Assembly: GCA_964595955.1 (NCBI GenBank)
Contig: CAZQSF010000002.1
Coordinates: 27,824-91,823, forward strand
Length of the DNA: 64,000 bases
Source: JAJDFU01 sp964595955
Lineage (GTDB): Bacteria > Bacteroidota > Bacteroidia > Chitinophagales > Saprospiraceae
Direction of reading: 5' to 3'
Shown: piece by piece, positions 51,371 to 59,747 of the stretch
How the letters are laid out: every line of letters begins with the position of its first letter
Position numbering within the stretch: position 1 is the first letter of the stretch
Translations under genes and position numbers: made by a program
The notes under the pieces: model-generated
What the model was told of the DNA's origin: nothing
What the model saw: the letters and a program-made list of their open reading frames with translations, nothing else
Databases searched by the model: none

Positions 51371-52219
51371 TTATCTATACCATCTGGTAAGAAACCGATT
51401 CAGGTTTTGAAAATTTAGTTCGGTTGTTCGGTATTTTAATTGCCGGTTTATTTGAAACCGGATCATATTCACATTCCGGTAAACTGAAGGGCGGCCCTTT
51501 TCGAGAAAAGAAGAAGGATCGTCCAGCTTGAATCGCGGATGAATGTTTTCCTTTACGTATTGATAAAGCTGATCATCCAACTCATTTTTTTCTTCAATAA
51601 AAGATGCAAAATTCGAAAAGACCAAATTCCTATCCGCTCGATTTGCCAGGCTGGTATTAGCTTTTGAATTACTCACATACAATCCCTCCAGTGAAAAATG
51701 TTGCTTGAATGAACAAAGCCCAGCCAGGAAATCTTCCGTGAGGCCCACCCAATCCATTTTAGTCTCAAGGATGTCGATCGCTTTGTTCACATTTTCTTCT
51801 CCGGCAATGAACTTGGTCTGATAATTGGCGTAGTTTTCGATCGCTTCCCATTCCTCAATGGAGCCGGTTTTCATATTTTCGTATCGCTTATACCTGAAGT
51901 TCTCAGTCCACATTTTGTCGTGCAGGTAATGAGAAACGTACCGCTTTGCCGGGTTTCTCAAAAACGTAAACCAACACAACCGTTCCTCCAGTTCTCCGAA
52001 ATCATAATACGGCCTGAGGCGATGCCCGGAAATAATCTTTAATTTATCGTTAAAAAGACCAATATCCCTTTCCAAATCTTTTCGCTTGTAAATTTCAGCA
52101 TCCATTTTAAGGCCGCCCGGTGCAATGTGCATATGCGGACCAAAGTAGCCGATCAATGCCTTGCTTAAAGCCGTTCCGGCAGTTTTCATCAGATGTGAAA
52201 AAACCAAGATCTTATGCAT
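51371..52219 (-). CDS. PAPS-dependent sulfotransferase
   Basis: 282 residues. 5'-phosphosulfate loop HLMKTAGTAL (Lys12, Thr13, Gly15, Thr16) and 3'-phosphate motif FLRNPAKRYVSHY (Arg88, Ser96) identify a sulfotransferase 2-like fold that moves sulfate from PAPS to a hydroxyl or amine. The location in a glycan locus suggests the polymer or lipid-linked sugar as acceptor. No membrane anchor. 8-bp overlap with the HAD gene upstream. Confidence 0.85.
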   Translation of the reverse strand: MHKILVFSHLMKTAGTALSKALIGYFGPHMHIAPGGLKMDAEIYKRKDLERDIGLFNDKLKIISGHRLRPYYDFGELEERLCWFTFLRNPAKRYVSHYLHDKMWTENFRYKRYENMKTGSIEEWEAIENYANYQTKFIAGEENVNKAIDILETKMDWVGLTEDFLAGLCSFKQHFSLEGLYVSNSKANTSLANRADRNLVFSNFASFIEEKNELDDQLYQYVKENIHPRFKLDDPSSFLEKGRPSVYRNVNMIRFQINRQLKYRTTELNFQNLNRFLTRWYR

Positions 52220-52808
52220 CGGGAAGGTTCTTTTCCTTTATGATCTTCTTCTGCCCTTTTTCGACCAGCCAGACTGTCTCGGCCAGATCCATCAGGGGTT
52301 TGTCCGAATAACTATCGGTAAACACTGCGGAGATCGGCACAATCCCTTCTTCAACAAGCCGCCTGACTTTCTCCGGCCCGTATAGATTGCGCATCAGACC
52401 TACGATCCGACCATTTCTCACTTTCAGTTGCGTGCCGAATACCGTTTCACCCTCGAAAACTCGTTTCAAATAAAGCTCCGGTGAAGCCGAAACCACTACC
52501 CGCCTGTGGGCGGCAGTTTGAAGGAAATCTCCTCGATAAACCTCATTCAAGGAGAGGGAAGCAGCATATGCTTTGGCTGCCTGCTCAAGCTCTTCTACCG
52601 ATTTATTTCGGAGGAAAAGCCAGATGCCCGCAGATTTTAGGGCATCGTTGTTTATGAGCCTTAATTTGTAGAGGACGGCAACCCCTGTCAGTATAATCCG
52701 CTTTAATTGAAACAAGAAGCCCGGCTCACTTGCTGCCCGGTAGAACCCGAACAGGGTATCCCTTTCAATTAAGGTTCTATCAAAGTCGAATACCACCCAA
52801 TCATCCAT
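52212..52808 (-). CDS. HAD-IB phosphatase (SerB-like)
   Basis: 198 residues; FDFDRTLIERDTL gives Asp8 and Asp10 of motif I, VVSASPELYL is motif II, and FTDSYSDKPLM the acidic motif IV. Close to HAD-IB enzymes such as phosphoserine phosphatase and to phosphatases in sugar loci. Substrate unknown; a nucleotide-sugar or sugar-phosphate intermediate is likely. Overlaps neighbours by 8 bp on both sides, part of a tightly coupled run. Confidence 0.85.
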   Translation of the reverse strand: MDDWVVFDFDRTLIERDTLFGFYRAASEPGFLFQLKRIILTGVAVLYKLRLINNDALKSAGIWLFLRNKSVEELEQAAKAYAASLSLNEVYRGDFLQTAAHRRVVVSASPELYLKRVFEGETVFGTQLKVRNGRIVGLMRNLYGPEKVRRLVEEGIVPISAVFTDSYSDKPLMDLAETVWLVEKGQKKIIKEKNLPDA

Positions 52809-53937
52809 ACAGCTTCTTAAACAATCGCTTGATGGACCGAAAATTAAAAGTAAAATAAATCAAAAAAAGACTTGCCCTCCGCCAATTACTGTACGTAAAA
52901 TTTATATAACATGTAGTATCCGGTGCGAGGTGAAAGAACTCTCCCCAACTTATTTTCCCTTTCAGTACATTGAACAAATCAAAAGGAAATAGCCAACGGA
53001 TAAACCGGGTGTGGTCGGCCGGTTGAGGCGAAACAGGCTTCTGTAGGCAAAGGTCGACATAGGTTTTCAAAAAACGAGCCCCGGTAAACTCAGAAAGCAG
53101 CACGGAACCCCAAAGCCTGGGGTTGAGCTCAATAATTTTCCATTCGCCCGTTCGGTTATCCTGGATGAACTCGATCATGGCAAACCCGTTCCAGCCAAGA
53201 TGAGCCAACAACGCTTCACCGATCTGCCTCGCTTCCGGGTTGTCTTCAGCCTTCGAAAAAACGGTTACGCCTCCTTCCGGCGGAAAGGTGCGCAGGCGCC
53301 GATGCCCGTAATACGCTACTGTTTTTCCTTCCCGGCACAAGAAGAAAGCACCAGCCACCTTTTCCGAACTGATGATCCGCTCCTGAACGAGGTATTCATT
53401 GAAGTCGAGTTGGTGTAGAGCAGACAATTGTTCTACCGAATCGATATATTTCATACCAACCGAGCCGGCCCCGGACTTCAGCTTCGCAATGACCGGTTGA
53501 AAGTCATTCTCCAGGTGTTTCAAATCGTTTTTCTCGTAAGAGCGCGGTACGGGGAACCCGTACTGTTCACAATATTGCTGAAAGCGAGCTTTATCGCTGG
53601 TCAGGAGAAACGCCTCTTTTTCCGGCAAAAGGTATTGGATGTTGGGTAGCGAATGCCGGGCCAGAAGGTCGTAGAAGAATAGCGTCGCCTTTTCAGAAAC
53701 CGGCAAATACACCAGCGTTTCGTCCCGATATTGTTCAAGAACCGGCATGAGATCCCGTTCAAAATCTTCCGGGCTTGTGTTGCGCAATGGGTGGACCCGC
53801 TGACCATAAATCAATGGAAGTTGGAAGCGATGATCCTTTTCCGCAAACAGTAGAAGAGGTAAATTGTAAACTCGCTGAAGAATGTTTACAACATCGAATG
53901 TTTTGCGAGATCCGACATCGGTCACTAAAACCTTCAT
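52801..53937 (-). CDS. ATP-grasp carboxylate-amine ligase-like protein (ATP-grasp 3)
   Basis: 378 residues. Rossmann-like pre-ATP-grasp domain (KVLVTDVGSRKTFDVVNIL), then the ATP-grasp core VIAKLKSGAGSVGMKYI with the phosphate-binding loop, EYLVQERI and IIELNPRLWGS carrying the Mg ligands Glu and Asn. Closest to D-ala-D-ala/PurK-type ligases of unknown substrate. C-terminal 90 residues are helical and basic, perhaps membrane-touching. Overlaps GT4 upstream by 4 bp. Confidence 0.82.
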   Translation of the reverse strand: MKVLVTDVGSRKTFDVVNILQRVYNLPLLLFAEKDHRFQLPLIYGQRVHPLRNTSPEDFERDLMPVLEQYRDETLVYLPVSEKATLFFYDLLARHSLPNIQYLLPEKEAFLLTSDKARFQQYCEQYGFPVPRSYEKNDLKHLENDFQPVIAKLKSGAGSVGMKYIDSVEQLSALHQLDFNEYLVQERIISSEKVAGAFFLCREGKTVAYYGHRRLRTFPPEGGVTVFSKAEDNPEARQIGEALLAHLGWNGFAMIEFIQDNRTGEWKIIELNPRLWGSVLLSEFTGARFLKTYVDLCLQKPVSPQPADHTRFIRWLFPFDLFNVLKGKISWGEFFHLAPDTTCYINFTYSNWRRASLFLIYFTFNFRSIKRLFKKLYG

Positions 53938-55214
53938 GAAATACCACTTTGGGAGTCACTCACCGAAGCAGCATGCGCCTGCTCAGCTACGGCCTCCAAA
54001 AATTGTACTAGCCGTTCATAGACCACCGGGGCATCCCCTTCACGAGCCGTGAGTGCCAGTGCATTTTCCTTGTACTGTTTCAGCAGGGCTTCATCTTGCA
54101 GAAATCGCTCAATATTCTCCACTAATTTTCCAACATCTCCCTCCCTGTTACTAAGGCCTACTTCATTATCTCGGATGATATCTACCATTTCGCTTTGCAG
54201 CGAATTGAGTACGGGCAGTCCGGCACTGAGGTAGTTGAACAACTTGTAGGTTACGGTTTGGGTAAGGCTGTTCATGTGCTGAATAAGCCCCAGGTCACAT
54301 TGTGCATATTGCCGGCGCAGTTCCTCCTTGCCAACCCAGCCCAAATATTTGAGGTTGGGTAAACGCTGAAGGAACTCCTCTACCAGTGGGCGCTGAGGGC
54401 CGGTACCAGCTATTACGAACTCTGTTCGTCCCGGGTGCCGCCTATGCATTTGCTCGGCTGCCTTCAAAATGGAAGGGATGTCGTAGGAACTGGCCATACT
54501 ACCGGCATAAATTAGCCGGAGTAAGTCTCCATTGCGATCCATTTCCCGTTGGTAAGCCCGGATGGAGTTTTGAACCTCCTGGAGGTCGGCTGCCGGGTAA
54601 AAATATGCTTTGTTAGGTACATCCGGATAAAAAGCAAGGGCCCAGTCCAAATAACCTTTTGAAATTGCCGTCAAGCCGCTGCAATTCTGCAGAAACTTCT
54701 TGAGGCGATTGTAAAAGGGCGTGAGGACGACCCGTGCAGCGCCCTTTCCTTGTTCGGGCACATCCTTAATGAAGGAATCCGGCCAGGGGTCAATAATATC
54801 AATTACGACCGGCACCCCATGCGTTTTCCCCCAGGCAACCACGCGCTCTGCAGCGCTCAACGGCGGCATACTTACAAAAACAACATCGGGTTTCGGACGC
54901 CCATCCAATACAGGGATAAGCTTCCGGGCAAAGTCACGGTGGGCCAAAAAGCGGGCCGGCGAGATGTTCTTCGCGTATCCCTTCGAGCGAATGAAGACCA
55001 ATTCGTAATTCGAATGTACTCGATGAACGTGATTGCTTTCAAAACGCTGCTTCTTGGTCGTGTGGCGAAAAGTGGTCGTAAAATGCGTAAGCCGGTGGCC
55101 TCGGTTTTCAGCCGCAGCAGCTATGCCCATAAATCGCATTGGCGTGGCTTTGTCCAGAGGGGTCGGCTCAAAAAGAGAAATGGTCCAAATGTTCATGGTC
55201 ACGGGATTAGTCAT
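53934..55214 (-). CDS. GT4 glycosyltransferase (WbuB-like)
   Basis: 426 residues, GT-B fold. N-terminal half holds FEPTPLDKATPMRFMGIAAA and the acceptor region; the C-terminal half has LIYAGSMASSYD, VIAGTGPQ and the donor-binding loop where TVTYKLFNYLSAGLPVLNS takes the place of the EX7E motif, as in WbuB-type enzymes. It transfers a sugar from a nucleotide donor onto the growing lipid-linked glycan. 31 bp after the epimerase gene. Confidence 0.88.
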   Translation of the reverse strand: MTNPVTMNIWTISLFEPTPLDKATPMRFMGIAAAAENRGHRLTHFTTTFRHTTKKQRFESNHVHRVHSNYELVFIRSKGYAKNISPARFLAHRDFARKLIPVLDGRPKPDVVFVSMPPLSAAERVVAWGKTHGVPVVIDIIDPWPDSFIKDVPEQGKGAARVVLTPFYNRLKKFLQNCSGLTAISKGYLDWALAFYPDVPNKAYFYPAADLQEVQNSIRAYQREMDRNGDLLRLIYAGSMASSYDIPSILKAAEQMHRRHPGRTEFVIAGTGPQRPLVEEFLQRLPNLKYLGWVGKEELRRQYAQCDLGLIQHMNSLTQTVTYKLFNYLSAGLPVLNSLQSEMVDIIRDNEVGLSNREGDVGKLVENIERFLQDEALLKQYKENALALTAREGDAPVVYERLVQFLEAVAEQAHAASVSDSQSGIS

Positions 55215-55245
55215 TTGAGAAGCAAGCTCAGCATATGCCCTATCA

Positions 55246-56313
55246 CTAGGTCAGGTTCAGCTCTTTTTGCCTCGCCAACCAGGCTTCATGAATTTCTTCA
55301 AAGACCGTACGCAGAGGCTTGGTTATTTCCCAATTGGGATAGTGCGCTTTCATTTTCCGTAAATCACTGTAATAACAAATATGATCCCCAATGCGATTTT
55401 GATCGGAATATTTATACTGCATCGGCTTCCCGCTGATCTCGGAAATGATATCAAAGGCCTCTAGAATGGAGCACGTATTGTCTTTGCCTCCGCCCAGGTT
55501 GTATACTTCGGCTACCCGGGGTGCCTTAATAAACTCTTCAATGAAACGCGCAACGTCGTAGGAGTGGATATTATCGCGTACCTGCTTGCCTTTGTATCCA
55601 AAGATGGTGTATTCGCGACCTTCCAGATTGCACTTAACCAAATAACTTAAGAACCCGTGAAGTTCTACGCCACTGTGGTTGGGCCCTGTCAGGCAACCGC
55701 CCCGAAGCACTGTGGTGGGCATATCGAAATACCTCCCGTACTCCTGCACGCAAATGTCAGCCGCCACCTTTGATGCTCCAAAAAGCGAGTGCTTGCTCTG
55801 ATCGATTCGAAAGGTTTCGGGTATGCCGTGCTCGTAGGCCGGATCGTCATAATCCCAACGCTTTTCGAGCTCCTTCATCGGAATCTCGTTGGGAGCGTCG
55901 CCGTACACCTTATTGGTCGATAAATGCACAAAGGGTATATCCGTGTTGTACTGACGAGTGGACTCCAACAGGTTGAGCGTGCCTACGGCGTTGGTGTCGA
56001 AATCGTCGAACGGAATGGCAGCAGCACGATCGTGGCTGGGCTGAGCCGCAGTATGTACGATCGCATCGGGTTTCACTTTCGGAAGGAGATCCATAACCCC
56101 TTGTCGATTGCGTATATCAAGCTCGTGATGAACAAACTTGCTAAGCTCACTTTGGAGGCGATTCTGATTCCAGCGCGTATCCCCGGGAGGGCCGAAAAAC
56201 ACAGCTCGCTGGTTATTGTCTACTCCGTGGATTTCCCAGCCTAGTTGGTCGAAATGCGCGCAGACCTCAGAACCGATCAACCCGGATGAACCGGTTACCA
56301 ATAATTTTTTCAT
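55246..56313 (-). CDS. CDP-tyvelose 2-epimerase-like SDR protein
   Basis: 355 residues, extended short-chain dehydrogenase/reductase. NAD loop GSSGLIGSE at 8-16, HLSTNKVYGD at 130-139. The active site would be Tyr-x3-Lys but reads Phe178-x3-Lys182 (SLFGASK). The core GPNHSGVELHGFLSYLVKC and IFGYKGKQVRDNIHS is like CDP-paratose/tyvelose 2-epimerases. No CDP-sugar synthesis genes are near, so the substrate may be another nucleotide sugar. Preceded by a 170-bp gap without recognisable feature. Confidence 0.78.
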   Translation of the reverse strand: MKKLLVTGSSGLIGSEVCAHFDQLGWEIHGVDNNQRAVFFGPPGDTRWNQNRLQSELSKFVHHELDIRNRQGVMDLLPKVKPDAIVHTAAQPSHDRAAAIPFDDFDTNAVGTLNLLESTRQYNTDIPFVHLSTNKVYGDAPNEIPMKELEKRWDYDDPAYEHGIPETFRIDQSKHSLFGASKVAADICVQEYGRYFDMPTTVLRGGCLTGPNHSGVELHGFLSYLVKCNLEGREYTIFGYKGKQVRDNIHSYDVARFIEEFIKAPRVAEVYNLGGGKDNTCSILEAFDIISEISGKPMQYKYSDQNRIGDHICYYSDLRKMKAHYPNWEITKPLRTVFEEIHEAWLARQKELNLT

Positions 56314-56483
56314 GTCGGATTATTATTTGTGATTTCAAGAATGAAGAATCGGATATTGAAACTCGTGACTTTTTCGACCGCATTCCAGGAGGCAGCTCCT
56401 TCCACGTCCAGTTGTATGTCAGGCTTCCGGCACTTAGTCGATCGATTCTCACACAACCTATGCGTCGAGGGTGCCGGCAGGGT

Positions 56484-57632
56484 TCAGGGTTTAATAAACG
56501 TATCCAGGGAACCTGCAGCAAGTTCACGACAGATTTTCAGGTATTTTTCAGCCCGGCGCCGCGAAGTGTCGAACTGATGCAACCGATCTTGTCCTTTACG
56601 AATTAGGTCGTCCTGAAGAGTGTCGTCGCTTACAAGCTGAGCGATCCGCCGGGCAGCATCGACAGGGTTCCTAGGCTCGAAATATAGGGCGGCATCTCCG
56701 CAGATGCTTCTGGAAAACCCCAGATCCGTAGTTACAATAGGACGCTCCATCACCATGGCCTCCGGATAAGAAGCCGAAAAACACTCTGCCAAGGTAGGCA
56801 AAAACATGATGTCACATTCTCGGTACAAGGATGGGCACTCCCGCGGCTTGACCGGCCCGACATTCAGGATGTTTTTAGTCTGCGGCCTACCGGCCAAGTT
56901 CCGATCAAAATCGTCCGGGCTAAGGGTGAGCACAAAGGTGAACCGGCGATCTGAAACCGACGGTAAAACATCCAATACCTCGGGAATGAGGTCCATATTT
57001 TTGTGCGGATACCAGGCGGAAAGGGTAAGCAGGCGAACCTCTCCTTCTGATTTCGGCGGAAGCTTGGCGGGATAGGGCTTCCAATCGTCGTAGAACCCGT
57101 TGTGCGTATTGGTTACCGTAAATACCCGCCCGGTATTCAATGCCTTCCGCACTCTGCGGTTCACGTCTTCAGTTTGTACGACGAAGGCCTTGGCATCGCG
57201 TTTAAAAAAGTAGTAGTGCAAGTGCCTCTTGAGGCGAAGCCGAAGCTTTCGGTAGGCCGAAAGTTCGCGAACGAAAGGGGATTCGGGGTAAATGTACAGG
57301 GGAAGATTGAAGCCGATGACCTGCGGTGCCCTGGAATGGAAATAGGAAGGTCCGGAAGTGGCAATCACTACATCCGGGCGTATTTCGCTCTCCTTTTTTC
57401 GCAGCATGCGATTAATTCGAAACGTCTTGGCCAGAGTGATAATGCCGAAGTCGAAGTAGGAGAAATGAAAATTTTCCGGAAAATCCTCTTCCCTAAGCGA
57501 CTGCCCTACTCCGGGCCCCACCCATACGAAATACTCATGCTCCGGGAAGTTTCGACACTCGTAGATAAAGGAGAGTGCCACCTGGATAGCACCACCAAAT
57601 CGCTGATGCGCCGTATTGATCAGAATTTTCAT
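56484..57632 (-). CDS. GT4 glycosyltransferase
   Basis: 382 residues. N-terminal GT-B signature HQRFGGAIQVALSF, then LLTLSAWYPHKNMDL, and the donor-site motif FLPTLAECFSASYPEAMV (Glu-x7-Glu). Retaining transferase for a nucleotide sugar, cytoplasmic face of the inner membrane. 4-bp overlap with the second GT4 upstream. Confidence 0.9.
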   Translation of the reverse strand: MKILINTAHQRFGGAIQVALSFIYECRNFPEHEYFVWVGPGVGQSLREEDFPENFHFSYFDFGIITLAKTFRINRMLRKKESEIRPDVVIATSGPSYFHSRAPQVIGFNLPLYIYPESPFVRELSAYRKLRLRLKRHLHYYFFKRDAKAFVVQTEDVNRRVRKALNTGRVFTVTNTHNGFYDDWKPYPAKLPPKSEGEVRLLTLSAWYPHKNMDLIPEVLDVLPSVSDRRFTFVLTLSPDDFDRNLAGRPQTKNILNVGPVKPRECPSLYRECDIMFLPTLAECFSASYPEAMVMERPIVTTDLGFSRSICGDAALYFEPRNPVDAARRIAQLVSDDTLQDDLIRKGQDRLHQFDTSRRRAEKYLKICRELAAGSLDTFIKP

Positions 57633-58705
57633 GAGCTGAGCATAAACTCCAGATAGTTCCGGGCTACTTTTTTCACCGCAAAGGTCTGCATCTTAAGCCG
57701 GGCTTCACGACCGAGTCGTATTCGGAGATCCGAATCCTGCACCATCCGTCTGAGCTTCTCCCGGTAGGCCCTATGGTCACCCTCGGGGATGAGGAAGCCA
57801 TTGACCCCATCGTCAATCAAATCGGCGGGTCCGGCTTCACAGTCAAAACTGATGCAGGCACAACCGGCAGCCATCGCTTCCCCCAGCGCATTGGGAAAGC
57901 CTTCCGAAGTAGAGGTAAAAGCAAAAATCGAAGCGCGCCGATAGTACGAATCAATGTTTTCCACGTTGCCCTTGAAATGGATGCGATCCTGCAAGGATTG
58001 AGCCTTAGTAGAAGTATGCTTTTTCACTCTATCCCATTGCGGCCCGTCTCCTAGAAAGATCAAGTTCCAGTTTTCTGCATCGAGCGCCTCAAAATAGTCG
58101 ATCAACCAATCCTGGTGTTTAGAAGAAATAAATCTACCCACATTTATAATCCAGGGTGCCCGCTCGGATGCTTCGCCGGGAATCTGCCGGATCGGGTTGG
58201 GTATCACCTGGATTCTGGGGTGTTTCGTTCTTGCGTACGTCAAATCCCGGGCTCTTTCGGTTTGGGCGATGATTCCGGATGCATACCGGTAGACCACAGG
58301 GTTGAGTGCATCCAGGAATCGCCCGTAGCTGATAGAGGGCCGACTTCGATCGGAAATATATATCCGTTTTCCCAACCCCATACCGGCCAGCAATACGAAC
58401 GCGTTATACTTGCCGCCAAAGGATAAATAGGCATCTCCCTGGCTTTCTTTCAGCCGGGCTCGAAGCCACCAGAAATCCTTCCACTGAAACGCAAACCGGG
58501 ACATCTCCTCGATGGTAAAGTCGGGCTCCGACCACGATATCTCGGGGTGGAGGGAAAAGAAATGGGGTTTGCGCGAGAGGATAATGAACCGTACCCTAAA
58601 GCCCTCTTCAGCAAAATGATTGGCCAACTGGGTCATAACCCGCTCTGCTCCTCCCGAGGTCAGAGATGAAATGACGAAAACGAACTCGGTAGCAGCTTTA
58701 TTCAC
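57629..58705 (-). CDS. GT4 glycosyltransferase
   Basis: 358 residues. SSLTSGGAERVMTQL at the N-terminus is the nucleotide/acceptor loop of GT4 enzymes; FTSTSEGFPNALGEAMAAGC has the donor Glu-x7-Glu; NVGRFISSKHQDWLI precedes it. Resembles the WbpH/N-acetylgalactosaminyl-transferase group. Donor sugar not readable. Followed with 4-bp overlap by another GT4. Confidence 0.9.
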   Translation of the reverse strand: MNKAATEFVFVISSLTSGGAERVMTQLANHFAEEGFRVRFIILSRKPHFFSLHPEISWSEPDFTIEEMSRFAFQWKDFWWLRARLKESQGDAYLSFGGKYNAFVLLAGMGLGKRIYISDRSRPSISYGRFLDALNPVVYRYASGIIAQTERARDLTYARTKHPRIQVIPNPIRQIPGEASERAPWIINVGRFISSKHQDWLIDYFEALDAENWNLIFLGDGPQWDRVKKHTSTKAQSLQDRIHFKGNVENIDSYYRRASIFAFTSTSEGFPNALGEAMAAGCACISFDCEAGPADLIDDGVNGFLIPEGDHRAYREKLRRMVQDSDLRIRLGREARLKMQTFAVKKVARNYLEFMLSS

Positions 58706-58733
58706 GATCTCAGCCGTTTTGCCCTCGAGGTGA

Positions 58734-59747
58734 TCAGGACACCGCTTTTAAAACCAATTCTACCATCCAGGATTGCGCGTTGAAGGTTCCCTCGTGCCAT
58801 TTCATATCCTCTGTCCAATAGCCAGGGCAATCGTAGTAAGGTTCTTTTGTGAAACCATAGCTGATCTCCAGGATCAGTGGCTCGTTTTCTCTGCTAAAAA
58901 CAAAGTCGAAGGCCACACACTGAGCGCGAAGCTGTCGGCTTATTTCGAAGGCAATCCGGATGCAACGCTCGTCAAAAACTTCGCGCTCCAGTTGAAAGGC
59001 TCCACTTCCCGAAGCTCTGAAATCGCCGGAACGGACCAAGCGTTTCATGGCAAAAGCCTTACCGTCTATTACGATGACGCGAATGTCGGAATCGTTGCCT
59101 GGAACAAAATCCTGGAAGTACACGTATCCCCTCTCTCGCCCTCCTATTCGGGCATATTCAGGCGGATAGCCGAACCGGGCTATCCCCTTTAAAAGTTCAT
59201 TGAAGCTTATCTTGCCCAGTCTGTATTTTCTCCACCGTTCGTTGAGATTGGCCCGGGCATCGTAGTTGAGAAAGCCCCAGCCGAAGGCCTGGTCAATTTT
59301 TCGCTTGGCCTCAGCCTTGGATCGGATCAGCTTTACATGCTGGGACCCGGCACCGCCTCTCAATTTCCACACCAGGGGAAATTCAGCCTGTTCCAACCAA
59401 GCCAAAGCCCGGTTCTTTTCCAGGAACACGTGCGTGGGTACCAGAGGAGCACCCAGAGCTTCCAGTAAATATTTCTGTCCTACTTTATCGTCGAAATGCC
59501 AATGGGTGTAGAAATTGGGAAAGACCTGTATGCCTGCTTGCTCCAAGGCAAACAAAATGGGTTTGGCCACTAGTTTGTCTTTCGGATTCCCCTGGCTGTG
59601 ATGCCACATCAGCGCCCGGCAACCTTCTAAATCCCGAATGAGATCATCTCCATAGCAATCTACCTGTCTGAAGGGAATCCCTTGCGCCTTGCAATAGCTT
59701 ACCCAGCGTGGATGAAATCCTGTCTCGCTGCGATGAATGGCGATCAT
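58734..59747 (-). CDS. RimK-like ATP-grasp protein (ATP-grasp 4)
   Basis: 337 residues. N-terminal domain starts MIAIHRSETGFHPRWVSYC; the ATP-grasp core has FPLVWKLRGGAGSQHVKLI, YFQDFVPGNDSDIRVIVI, AFAMKRLVRSGDF and FVFSRENEPLILEISYGF. It looks like RimK-type amino-acid ligases that add amino acids to carboxylates, but the acceptor is unknown. Its start overlaps the AsnB stop by 4 bp, tying it to an amidotransferase. Confidence 0.82.
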   Translation of the reverse strand: MIAIHRSETGFHPRWVSYCKAQGIPFRQVDCYGDDLIRDLEGCRALMWHHSQGNPKDKLVAKPILFALEQAGIQVFPNFYTHWHFDDKVGQKYLLEALGAPLVPTHVFLEKNRALAWLEQAEFPLVWKLRGGAGSQHVKLIRSKAEAKRKIDQAFGWGFLNYDARANLNERWRKYRLGKISFNELLKGIARFGYPPEYARIGGRERGYVYFQDFVPGNDSDIRVIVIDGKAFAMKRLVRSGDFRASGSGAFQLEREVFDERCIRIAFEISRQLRAQCVAFDFVFSRENEPLILEISYGFTKEPYYDCPGYWTEDMKWHEGTFNAQSWMVELVLKAVS

